Assembly (NCBI GenBank): GCA_030429665.1
Contig: JAUIEZ010000046.1
Span: 1 to 33,563, forward strand
Direction: 5' to 3'
DNA length: 33,563 nt
Source: Gammaproteobacteria bacterium
Lineage (GTDB): Bacteria; Pseudomonadota; Gammaproteobacteria; Arenicellales; CAJQKF01
Shown: in pieces, positions 26,457-33,563 of the stretch
Numbering within the stretch: position 1 is the first letter of the stretch
How the letters are laid out: every line of letters begins with the position of its first letter
Translations under genes and position numbers: made by a program
Notes under the pieces: model-generated
Told to the model about the DNA's origin: nothing
The model's input: only the letters and a program-made list of their open reading frames with translations
Databases searched by the model: none

Positions 26457-27629
26457 ATGCGTACGTTTGGATTCCTTTTCATCGTCATGGCCGGGTCGAG
26501 CCTGTCCTTTCCCTCTTCGGCGGAAATCCTGGCGATGATGAATTACGAGAGCAAAACCGCCGATTCCCTCAAAGCGCTCAAGATCGGAGACAACCAGGCC
26601 CGCCGCGAAGGCATCGCGATCGTGAATGTCGACCCGGCGTCGGAACGCTTCGGCGAAATCCTGGCCGAGATCCCGCTGCCCGCCGATCTCGTTGCCCATC
26701 ATATCTTCTACGACCGCAGCCAGACCAAGGCGTATATCACGGCGCTGGGCAAGGGCGAATTGCGGGTCATGGACTTGACGGCGAATCCCTATCGCGTGAA
26801 GACCATTCCCGTGGCGGAATGCGAGTTTGGCGAGGACGTGATCTTCTCCGAGGACAACACCACCTGGTATTTGACCTGCATGAAATCCAACAAGGTCATC
26901 GTCGGCGACGTCGCCACCGACACCATCAGGCAGGTCGTCGATACCAACGCACCCTATCCACATGGCCTCGGCGTGAACAGCACGATCAACCGCGTGCTGG
27001 TGACCAGCACGGTCAGGCACGACCTGGGTGATCCCGGCGAGGTGATCGGCGTCTACGAAGCCGATTCGATGCGTCCGCTGTCGACCCTGAAGCTTTCGAC
27101 GAAGGAGAGCCCCAGCGGCGAGGCGCCGGTCGAAATTCTTTTCGTGCCGGACTCGAAGCCCGTGGTGGCCTACATCACCAACATGTACGGCGGCAGCCTG
27201 TGGACGGCGACCTGGAACGAGCAAACGCAGGGTTTCGATGTCGCACAAGCCTTCGACTTCAGCCCGATGGACGTGGGCGTCCCGTTGGAGATGTACTTCA
27301 ACGACGCCGTGGATCGCATGTACGTCACCACGGGCAAACCCGGGCACCTGCACGTATTCGATCTATCCGACGGTCCGGCAAGCCCGAAGCTGCTCAAGTC
27401 CATAGCCACCGGCGGCGGCGCGCATCACGTGGCCTTCACTAAGGACTGGGACCTGGCGTTCGTGCAGAACGCGCTGTTGAACCTGCCCGGCATGGACGAC
27501 GGCGCGATTACCGTGGTCGACCTGGGAACAATGGAAGTTGTCGCGTCGATGGATACGCTGAAAGACAACGGTTTCAATCCCAACTCGATCGTGCTGTTGC
27601 CGCAGTGGAACCACATGGCGGGTCACTGA
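26457..27629 (+). CDS. Periplasmic YVTN/lactonase-like beta-propeller protein
   Basis: The 390-residue protein has a signal peptide (MRTFGFLFIVMAGSSLSFPSSAE) followed by repeats of 40-50 residues with the YVTN-like strand pattern, for example KAYITALGKGELRVMDL, NRVLVTSTV, AYITNMYGGSLW, DRMYVTTGKPGHLHVFDL and DLAFVQNALLN. Histidines recur at equivalent places (VAHHIFYD, PYPHGLGVN, GGAHHVAF, and the terminal WNHMAGH), which could form a metal site in the propeller channel. This last point is inference. GGAGAAA lies 4-5 nt before the ATG. It is divergent from the cupredoxin-like/membrane-protein pair. No enzyme activity can be assigned. Confidence 0.86.
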   Translation: MRTFGFLFIVMAGSSLSFPSSAEILAMMNYESKTADSLKALKIGDNQARREGIAIVNVDPASERFGEILAEIPLPADLVAHHIFYDRSQTKAYITALGKGELRVMDLTANPYRVKTIPVAECEFGEDVIFSEDNTTWYLTCMKSNKVIVGDVATDTIRQVVDTNAPYPHGLGVNSTINRVLVTSTVRHDLGDPGEVIGVYEADSMRPLSTLKLSTKESPSGEAPVEILFVPDSKPVVAYITNMYGGSLWTATWNEQTQGFDVAQAFDFSPMDVGVPLEMYFNDAVDRMYVTTGKPGHLHVFDLSDGPASPKLLKSIATGGGAHHVAFTKDWDLAFVQNALLNLPGMDDGAITVVDLGTMEVVASMDTLKDNGFNPNSIVLLPQWNHMAGH

Positions 27630-27655
27630 ACTGGTCTCGTGATCGTAATTGCATT

Positions 27656-27683
27656 CGCGGCCGACGCACAAACGTCGGCCGCG
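27656..27683. terminator. Strong hairpin between convergent genes
   Basis: CGCGGCCGACG and CGTCGGCCGCG form a perfect 11-bp stem with a CACAAA loop, 26 bp after the YVTN propeller stop and facing the convergent YciI-like gene. No T-run follows on either strand. It is the strongest inverted repeat seen in the window and is probably a bidirectional transcript end or RNA-stabilising structure. Confidence 0.55.
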
Positions 27684-27785
27684 GCTGGGCCGCGAAGAAC
27701 GTGATACGCGACTCACCTTGACGTAATGCTCCTACCCGGCGACGCGCTTTCCGGGACCGCAAAGCGCGAGATGCCGAGGTCGCTG

Positions 27786-28100
27786 CTACATGTCGAAGCA
27801 CTCCGCGACTTCGACCGAACCGCCGTTGGCCAGAATGGGGCACTTCCTGGCGAAGGCCACCGCGGTGTCCGTATCCGGTGCCTCGTACAGACTGTAACCG
27901 CTGACCGGGTTCGCGCCGCCATTGGCCTCGACCCGACCGCCGGGCAGCACTGTCGTGCTCAGCCCGACCGGGTTGCCGCCGTCGATCATCGAGTCGCCCG
28001 CGGAGCCTAGCCAACTTCCCCAGGCATCCATCACCTGCGCCTTTTCTTCCTCGGTCTCCGGCATCGTTCCGCCGTGGTATACGAAAATGAACTTGGCCAT
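27786..28100 (-). CDS. YciI/YCII-like small protein
   Basis: The 104-residue protein resembles the YCII family (dimeric alpha-beta fold). It starts MAKFIFVYHGG and has the later segment VSGYSLYEAPDTDTAVAFARKCPIL, followed by GGSVEVAECFDM. Members are often annotated as related to the PhnB/DGPF group or as sigma-factor-linked proteins, and their reactions are mostly unknown. GGAGA lies 6 nt before the ATG, so the 14-residue upstream extension is not used. It is divergent from the PucR-type regulator gene, 110 bp away. Confidence 0.85.
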   Translation of the reverse strand: MAKFIFVYHGGTMPETEEEKAQVMDAWGSWLGSAGDSMIDGGNPVGLSTTVLPGGRVEANGGANPVSGYSLYEAPDTDTAVAFARKCPILANGGSVEVAECFDM

Positions 28101-28193
28101 CTCGTGTCTCCGTTGGTATGGGTGGAAATTGGAGGGTATCAACAGCAGTTCGCCTGATCATCGGCTGAAATACTGAAATTTCTCGCCCGATTC

Positions 28194-28208
28194 TGTGTAA
28201 ACTACACA
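28194..28208. promoter_or_regulatory. Inverted repeat TGTGTA-N3-TACACA at the regulator start
   Basis: TGTGTAAACTACACA has perfect 6-bp arms and a 3-bp centre, and ends 2 nt before the GTG start of the PucR-type regulator gene. Its position within the divergent spacer fits an autoregulatory operator also able to control the YciI-like gene. No Shine-Dalgarno sequence fits in the remaining space. Confidence 0.5.
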
Positions 28209-28210
28209 AT

Positions 28211-29500
28211 GTGAGCGCCGAGAGCACCCATCCCGTCGCCTGCCTGGAGGAGACGCTCGCCCGGCTCCGGCAGACCGGCGCGTCAGACCGCGCCGCGAGA
28301 CACATCGCGGAAAACGAGGCAGACATCGTCGAGCGCCTGCGGCGCCTGGTGTTGGCCAACGTTCCCGCCTTCACCGATTCGGCCAACCCGCAGGTCGTCC
28401 CGCTGCTGACAGAACACCTCCGGGAAGTGGTCGCGATGCTGGTCATACTGGTGCGGGGCGATTCACCGGTGGCGCTTGAGTTCGTGGAACGCTACGCCAA
28501 GACGGCCGCGGAACAGTACTTTCCGCTGGAACCGATACTCCACGCCTACCGCTGCTGCATGAAGGTGCTGCTGCCGGATTTTGCCGACGCGCTGGCCGGT
28601 AACGCTGACCGGGAACGGGAGAACGCCGTCACCGCCGCGGCCGACTGCCTGCTTGCCTACGTCGACGCGCTCAGTTTCATCGCCGCCGAACATCACGTCG
28701 ATCGCTCTCGCCTGTTGGCCGATGTCGCCAGCGACCAGCGAAGCGAGCTACTGTCGATCCTGCTCGGCGGCTACGACGAATCAGACCGTCGCGTCTCCCG
28801 CGTCCTGCGCGACGCCGGCTATCTCGATCGCCGCCTCGCGTTTTGCGTCGTGCTGGCGCAATCGATCGACCCGTCCGAGATGCAGCATCCCGCGCGCGCC
28901 AGGCGTCTCGGCGACCACGTCGACCGCGTGCTGGCGGGCGCGCCCGGCAAACGGCTGGTCGATATTCATCGCAACAAGGTTACCATCGTGATCTCCCACG
29001 TGCGGCGCCTCTCCGGCTGGAGTTCGCCCGACGGCTCGCTCGTCGAACCAATCGCGGAGCAGTTGCTGAAGGTCGGTCCGGCCGCGCGCATCGGCGTGAG
29101 CAACGACGTCCTGTCGACGTCGCAGATCCCCGCGGCCTACCAGCAAGCGTCACTGGCGTTCGAGGTTTCCAGCGTCGGTCACCGGGTGGTCCGGTTCTCG
29201 GACATCGCGCTTCAGCAGCTCATGCTTCACTTCGCCGGTGAGTCGTTTCGGCGCGTACTGCCGGCGTGGTCGCAACGGTTTTTCGCGGCCGACGACAAGT
29301 CGCGGGGTCAGCTCACGCGTACGCTCCGGGTCTACGCCGACCAGGACATGAACGTTCTCAAGACCGCGAAACAGTTGAAGGTTCATCCCAACACCCTGTA
29401 TGCCCGCTTCGAGAAGATCGCGTCGGTCACCGGCCGCGATCCGCGACGTTTCTGGTCCCTAAACGAGCTCGTCATCGTCAGCGATTGCCGCGGCAACTGA
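28211..29500 (+). CDS. PucR/CdaR-type transcriptional regulator with RsbRD-like N-terminus
   Basis: The 429-residue protein has an N-terminal all-helical domain (about 35-160) resembling the RsbRD/RsbT co-antagonist sensory domain. A central domain (about 175-310) is of the GGDEF-like CdaR type, and the C-terminal PucR HTH (about 365-425) contains TLRVYADQDMNVLKTAKQLKVHPNTLYARFEKI, read here across two helices. Such proteins are ligand-responsive activators of catabolic genes. The GTG at 28211 is 2 nt from a palindrome and lacks a normal ribosome-binding site. An ATG two bases earlier is out of frame. The divergent YciI-like gene and the downstream hydrolase-OsmC fusion are candidate targets. 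Confidence 0.86.
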   Translation: MSAESTHPVACLEETLARLRQTGASDRAARHIAENEADIVERLRRLVLANVPAFTDSANPQVVPLLTEHLREVVAMLVILVRGDSPVALEFVERYAKTAAEQYFPLEPILHAYRCCMKVLLPDFADALAGNADRERENAVTAAADCLLAYVDALSFIAAEHHVDRSRLLADVASDQRSELLSILLGGYDESDRRVSRVLRDAGYLDRRLAFCVVLAQSIDPSEMQHPARARRLGDHVDRVLAGAPGKRLVDIHRNKVTIVISHVRRLSGWSSPDGSLVEPIAEQLLKVGPAARIGVSNDVLSTSQIPAAYQQASLAFEVSSVGHRVVRFSDIALQQLMLHFAGESFRRVLPAWSQRFFAADDKSRGQLTRTLRVYADQDMNVLKTAKQLKVHPNTLYARFEKIASVTGRDPRRFWSLNELVIVSDCRGN

Positions 29501-29606
29501 CACGCCGCGTACGCCTCGCCGGCGGGCTCGACGAAGTTGACTGCCGGGCAGTTCGCGCTTTTGATATGCTCGATGGCGGTTCCGTTCGTTCACGCCGGAG
29601 GCGCCC

Positions 29607-30827
29607 ATGGCTCGACAGAAAATCGAATTTCCCAACCCGAACGGTGACCTTCTTGTCGGCGCGCTGGAGCTGCCCGACGACGAACCCGCCGCCCTGGCAC
29701 TGTTTGCGCACTGTTTCACTTGCGGCAAGGACGTCGCAGCCGCCTCGCGCATCGCGCGCGCTCTCACCGCGCACGGCATCGGCGTCCTGCGTTTCGATTT
29801 CACCGGCCTCGGCAACAGCGACGGCGACTTCTCCAACAGCAATTTCTCCTCGAACGTCGAGGACGTCGTGGCCGCGGCCCGGTTTCTCGAGGATAAGCAC
29901 GACGCGCCGGCAATGCTCGTCGGCCACAGTCTCGGCGGCGCCGCGGTGCTGGCCGCCGCGCACCAGTTGCCGGGCGTAAAGGCCGTTGCCACCATCGGCG
30001 CGCCGGCCACCGCCAGTCACGTCTCGCACCTGTTCGACGGCGATCTCGAGCAGATACGCCGCGACGGCAGCGCAAAGGTCACGCTGGGGTTGCGCCAGTT
30101 CACCATCAAGTCCCAGTTCGTCGAGGACCTGGAAGCGTACGCCGACACCGCGCACATCGCCGCCCTGCGCCGCCCTCTACTGATATTTCACTCGCCTCTC
30201 GACGACATCGTGCCGATCGACGAGGCGGCGAAGATCTACGGCGCCGCGAAGCACCCCAAGAGCTTCATTTCGCTCGGCGACGCCGACCACCTGCTGTCGA
30301 GACGCGCCGACTCGGAGTACGTCGCGCAGACGCTGGCAGCATGGGCCAGCCGCTACGTATCGCTTCAGCGTCCTCCCGCCCGCGGCCGCGGCGCGACACT
30401 CGACGCCGGCGAGGTACTGGTTACCGAGGCGGACGAGAAGTTCCTGCGCCGCCTGACCACGCGCTCGCACGAACTCATTGCCGACGAGCCCGAGGCGAAC
30501 GGGGGTACCGCGAAGGGCCCGGACCCCTACGACCTGCTGCTGATGTCGCTCGGCGCCTGCACCTCGATGACGTTGCGCATGTACGCCAATCACAAGAAAC
30601 TGCCGGTCTCGAACATCCGCGTACGGCTGCGCCACGAGCGCATTCACGCCCGCGACTGCGAGGACTGCGAATCGACCGAGGGATACGTCGCCCGGATCGA
30701 GCGAGTGGTCAGCTACGACGGCGAGCTCTCCGAAGACGAGCACCGGCGATTCATGCAGATCGCGGACAAGTGTCCCGTGCACAAGACATTGAGCGGCGAG
30801 ATACGGATCGTCACGCGCGACGCCTGA
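29607..30827 (+). CDS. Bifunctional alpha/beta hydrolase-OsmC fusion protein
   Basis: The 406-residue protein is a fusion. Residues 1-250 are an alpha/beta hydrolase with nucleophile S108 in GHSLGG, an acid candidate at D199/D200 and H228 in DADHLL. Residues 270-406 are an OsmC/Ohr-like domain with the peroxidatic-type Cys318 in GACTSMTLRMYANHK and Cys389 in ADKCPVHKTL. OsmC domains reduce organic hydroperoxides through the two cysteines. The fusion is known as a database architecture. The hydrolase half could release or bind a lipid-derived substrate (inference). CCGGAG lies 6 nt before the ATG. There is no signal peptide. It is 106 bp after the PucR-type regulator. Confidence 0.93.
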   Translation: MARQKIEFPNPNGDLLVGALELPDDEPAALALFAHCFTCGKDVAAASRIARALTAHGIGVLRFDFTGLGNSDGDFSNSNFSSNVEDVVAAARFLEDKHDAPAMLVGHSLGGAAVLAAAHQLPGVKAVATIGAPATASHVSHLFDGDLEQIRRDGSAKVTLGLRQFTIKSQFVEDLEAYADTAHIAALRRPLLIFHSPLDDIVPIDEAAKIYGAAKHPKSFISLGDADHLLSRRADSEYVAQTLAAWASRYVSLQRPPARGRGATLDAGEVLVTEADEKFLRRLTTRSHELIADEPEANGGTAKGPDPYDLLLMSLGACTSMTLRMYANHKKLPVSNIRVRLRHERIHARDCEDCESTEGYVARIERVVSYDGELSEDEHRRFMQIADKCPVHKTLSGEIRIVTRDA

Positions 30828-30941
30828 CGACGGGCTGACCCGGCCCCGCACGATCGGATTGGCATACCGCGCGCCGGCCCATTGCCGTGCTACGATAACG
30901 TCTCGTTGTCGACCCTTGGTTTCTGCCGTAGGTAAGTCATC

Positions 30942-31574
30942 GTGAACGCGGAGCTCTGGTTTCTTTTCCTGCTCGCCGCAGTGGCGCTTTCACTCACCCC
31001 GGGCCCCAACGGCCTGCTGTGCCTGAATCACGGCGCGCGCTACGGACTGGGTCGGACCGTCTACACTTCCCTTGGAAGCATCACGGGGATCACGATCCTC
31101 ATCGGCGCCTCGGCCGCCGGCCTGGGGGCGTTGATGATGACATCCGAATTGCTGTTCACGATCGTCAAGTGGATCGGGGCCCTTTACCTCGTGTGGCTGG
31201 GCGTGAAACTCTGGCGGTCTCCCGGCTTCGAATGCGGCCGAACGCGGCCTGGCGCGACGGCGTCGTCCCGACCGACCATCAGTCGCCGACGCGCCTTCAT
31301 GCTCGGCCTCACCGTGGCGTTGTCGAATCCCAAGGCGCTCATATTCTTCGCGACGTTTCTGCCGCAGTTCATGCAGCCCGGGGTACCGCTCTGGTTGCAG
31401 TTCGCGGTCTTCGCGGGAACATTCGCCGTGATCGAGTTCGGCTACGAACTCTTGCTGGCGGGCATGGCCTACCGGCTGGCGCCGACGCTCGAGCGGTTCG
31501 GCCGGGTGTTCAACCGGGTCACCGGCGGCGCATTCATCGGCGTCGGCACGCTCGTCGCGGCCTCGAATCGCTAG
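30942..31574 (+). CDS. LysE/RhtB family exporter
   Basis: The 210-residue membrane protein has about six helices and the family hallmark LTPGPNGLLCLNHGARYGLG (18-37). Further matches are LGVKLWRSPGF near residue 86 and NPKALIFFATFLPQF at about 129-143. Family members export amino acids such as lysine, threonine or homoserine lactones. The GTG start is preceded by AGGTAAG. The neighbouring LysR gene on the same strand could regulate it, although the usual LysR-exporter arrangement is divergent and this is tandem. Confidence 0.92.
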   Translation: MNAELWFLFLLAAVALSLTPGPNGLLCLNHGARYGLGRTVYTSLGSITGITILIGASAAGLGALMMTSELLFTIVKWIGALYLVWLGVKLWRSPGFECGRTRPGATASSRPTISRRRAFMLGLTVALSNPKALIFFATFLPQFMQPGVPLWLQFAVFAGTFAVIEFGYELLLAGMAYRLAPTLERFGRVFNRVTGGAFIGVGTLVAASNR

Positions 31575-31688
31575 GAGAATCGTCGCGGCAGGAAGCGTCC
31601 GCCACGGATGGCCGCCGGCGGGCAAGCGACACGTCGGCCGGCCGGGTCGAGAAAGCCGTGGAATGCCCAACTTCCCGGAAACGAAAGT

Positions 31689-31697
31689 GGTATAAAA
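31689..31697 (+). promoter_or_regulatory. Extended -10 promoter candidate before lysR gene
   Basis: TGG-TATAAA resembles an extended -10 element in otherwise GC-rich DNA, about 35 nt before the GTG of the LysR gene. No good -35 box is visible upstream, which fits the extended -10 type. Confidence 0.4.
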
Positions 31698-31732
31698 TTG
31701 AGTGACTTGCCCGTCATTCCCGTACCAATTCC

Positions 31733-32587
31733 GTGGATATCGTCCAGGCCCGAACCTTCCTAGCCATTGCCGCGAACGGCAGTTTCCTGGCCGCCGCCGA
31801 GCAATTGCACGTTACGCAGTCGACGGCCAGCGCACGAATCCGCAACCTGGAGGTGGAACTGGGTACGCGGCTGTTTCACCGGGACCGTTCGGGCGCTCGC
31901 CTGACACCGGCCGGCAAGCGCTTCATTCCCCACGCCAAGACCCTCGTGCTGACGGTCGACCAGGCGCTTCACGACGTGGGCCTGCCGAGCAAGTACCGCG
32001 CAAGCATACGCATCGGCGGTCGAATCGCGCTGTGGAACGATTTTCTCCCTCGCTGGGTGGGATGGATGCGGGAATCCACGCCGGACGTTTCCCTGCAGAG
32101 CGAAATAGGATTCGAAGCCGACCTCATGCGACGGCTTGTCGAGGGGACCCTGGACATCGGCCTCATGTACACGCCAAGCCACACGCCCGGGCTCGTGGTG
32201 GAAAGGCTCTTCGACGAGACGCTGGTGCTGGTGAGTTCGCACAAGGACATGCCCTGGCCGGATGAGCAGTACGTCTACGTCGACTGGGGCCCTCGATTCT
32301 ACGCCTGGCACCGTGAATCCTTCCCGGAACTCGAACCGTCCGCTCAGCGCGTAAATATCGGGTGGCTCGCAGCCCAGTTAGTCATAGCGAACGGCGGATC
32401 GTGCTTTCTTCCCCGGCGCATGGCGCGATCGATGATCAAGTCCGGCCGGTTGTTTCACGCAACCGCGGCGCCGGTATTCACCTTGCCTGCGTTCATGGTC
32501 TTTCCACAACATGCGAACAACGATGTCCTGAGCCATGCGGTTGAGGGATTGCGGGAGTTTGCGCTCCAGGAACATCTGAAGAACTAA
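31733..32587 (+). CDS. LysR family transcriptional regulator
   Basis: The 284-residue protein has the LysR winged HTH at residues 2-60 (VQARTFLAIAANGSFLAAAEQLHVTQSTAS, split across two helices, then LGTRLFHRDR). An effector-binding domain from about 90 onward includes DIGLMYTP and WLAAQLVIANGGSCFLPRRMAR. The GTG start gives the usual MDIVQARTFLAI N-terminus. It should be a tetrameric DNA-binding activator or repressor with an unknown small-molecule effector. It lies between the LysE-type exporter and the polyamine-type ABC gene, either of which may be a target. Confidence 0.92.
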   Translation: MDIVQARTFLAIAANGSFLAAAEQLHVTQSTASARIRNLEVELGTRLFHRDRSGARLTPAGKRFIPHAKTLVLTVDQALHDVGLPSKYRASIRIGGRIALWNDFLPRWVGWMRESTPDVSLQSEIGFEADLMRRLVEGTLDIGLMYTPSHTPGLVVERLFDETLVLVSSHKDMPWPDEQYVYVDWGPRFYAWHRESFPELEPSAQRVNIGWLAAQLVIANGGSCFLPRRMARSMIKSGRLFHATAAPVFTLPAFMVFPQHANNDVLSHAVEGLREFALQEHLKN

Positions 32588-32662
32588 CACTTGCGCACGC
32601 AATGGTGTGTCGCCGACAGCGCGGCACGAACGCTTGCTCCCCATCACTTTGAATATTTCGAT

Positions 32663-32685
32663 AACGATTATCCATATTAATCGTT
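32663..32685. promoter_or_regulatory. Inverted repeat upstream of the PotA-like gene
   Basis: AACGATTA and TAATCGTT are perfect 8-bp arms separated by TCCATAT, in an AT-rich patch 173 bp before the ABC ATPase start. The spacing and AT content suit a dimeric regulator site. The rest of the 271-bp spacer shows no other clear element. Confidence 0.45.
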
Positions 32686-32858
32686 TGACTCTTCCGACGC
32701 CTGTGTCGATAGTTCGTCACCTCTAACAGTTTCAAACTGATCGACGATGGTCATGTCGATCGTGTCGTTTCCAGGCGCTGCCAGAATCCGGTATCGATGT
32801 CCTGCCGATTGAAAGCGCAGGTCGGGAACACGGTCGCGCCGCCGGTTGGAGGAGTTCG

Positions 32859-33563
32859 ATGGCACAAGTCGCGGTCGACATTCGCGACATGACGATGGTC
32901 TTCCCGGGCCAGGGAGACAATCCCGTACGGGTACTCGACGACGTGTCCCTGAGCATCGACGACAACGAGTTCTTTACCCTGCTCGGACCATCGGGTTGCG
33001 GAAAGACCACGCTCCTTCGCCTGACCGCCGGCTTCGAGTACCCGACCCGGGGCACCATTCGCCTGTTCGGCCAGCCCATGGAGGGCCTGGCGCCGGAGAG
33101 CCGACCGGTCAACACGGTTTTCCAGAGCTACATGCTGTTCCCGCACATGACCGTCGAGGAGAACATCGGATTCGGCATGAAGATGCTCGGGCGGTCGGCG
33201 ACGGACATTCGGGCGCGGACGCGACAAATGCTCGCCATGGTCCGGCTGGACGGACTCGGTGGACGCAAACCGACGCAACTGTCCGGCGGGCAACAGCAGC
33301 GGGTGGCCCTGGCGCGGGCGTTGGCGCCTTCGCCGCGCGTACTGCTGCTCGACGAACCGTTGTCCGCGCTGGATCTCAAGTTGCGCCAGGAAATGCGCAC
33401 CGAACTGAAGACGCTGCAGCGGGAAACCGGCATCACGTTCGTGTTCGTCACCCACGACCAGGACGAAGCGCTGACCATGAGCGACCGGATTGCCGTGATG
33501 GCCGGCGGCCATGTTCACCAGGTCGGCGATCCCTCCGAGATCTACGAAAAGCCCGTCAACCGG
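32859..33563 (+). CDS. potA: PotA-like ABC transporter ATP-binding protein (3' truncated)
   Basis: The 235 visible residues form an ABC ATPase domain: Walker [10 protein letters not shown] (about 43-51), Q-loop/PotA-type [18 protein letters not shown] (81-98), signature LSGGQQQR, Walker [12 protein letters not shown], and switch His in [10 protein letters not shown]. The [10 protein letters not shown] block is typical of the putrescine/spermidine importer ATPase PotA. The C-terminal TOBE domain lies beyond the window. TGGAGGAG sits 4 nt before the ATG. Permease and binding-protein genes are expected downstream. Fe3+ or other solute importers of the same subfamily remain possible. Confidence 0.9.
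   Translation, partial: MAQVAVDIRDMTMVFPGQGDNPVRVLDDVSLSIDDNEFFTLLGPSGCGKTTLLRLTAGFEYPTRGTIRLFGQPMEGLAPESRPVNTVFQSYMLFPHMTVEENIGFGMKMLGRSATDIRARTRQMLAMVRLDGLGGRKPTQLSGGQQQRVALARALAPSPRVLLLDEPLSALDLKLRQEMRTELKTLQRETGITFVFVTHDQDEALTMSDRIAVMAGGHVHQVGDPSEIYEKPVNR

Overview
The window is GC-rich, densely packed chromosomal DNA from a gammaproteobacterium. The evidence is a set of genes typical of that class with near full-length similarity to their E. coli counterparts: a ydbH-ynbE-ydbL operon, the ABC-F gene yheS, cmoB and nfsA. The many acyl-CoA and small-molecule oxidoreductase genes would suit a free-living, possibly marine, heterotroph, but that is inference. I see no tRNA, rRNA, CRISPR array, insertion sequence or phage gene. 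Both end genes are cut by the window edge.

Layout, left part (1-10.9 kb). The C-terminal half of an OmpR-type response regulator converges on a large secreted nine-haem cytochrome. Next, all on the minus strand, comes ydbH-ynbE-ydbL (envelope phospholipid transport), followed 8 nt later by a formylglycine-type hydrolase that resembles phosphonate monoester hydrolases. Divergent from these lie yheS and a glycerophosphodiester phosphodiesterase that overlaps its stop.

Middle (10.9-21 kb). A PAP2 phosphatase and nfsA precede a tight minus-strand operon of acyl-CoA dehydrogenase, class III CoA-transferase and CitE-type lyase. cmoB is divergent from that operon. A small XRE-type regulator preceded by a palindromic operator candidate leads into a SulP anion transporter. 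A periplasmic cupin is followed by an intriguing pair: a MoaD/ThiS-like ubiquitin-fold protein ending in Gly-Gly, and a cytoplasmic Asp-box beta-propeller. The codons for the diglycine also form the Shine-Dalgarno sequence of the propeller gene.

Right part (21-33.6 kb). A hybrid histidine kinase, a small two-helix membrane protein, an FMN reductase-cupin pair, and a poorly characterised polytopic membrane protein with a cupredoxin-like partner are followed by a divergent periplasmic YVTN propeller. Then come a YciI-like protein divergent from a PucR/CdaR-type regulator, an alpha/beta hydrolase-OsmC fusion, a LysE exporter, a LysR regulator, and the start of a PotA-like polyamine ABC ATPase.

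The most interesting candidates for undescribed biology are the MoaD-like/propeller pair, the membrane-protein/cupredoxin/YVTN cluster, and the acyl-CoA dehydrogenase operon, whose dehydrogenase lacks the usual C-terminal catalytic glutamate and appears to use the isovaleryl-CoA-type position.
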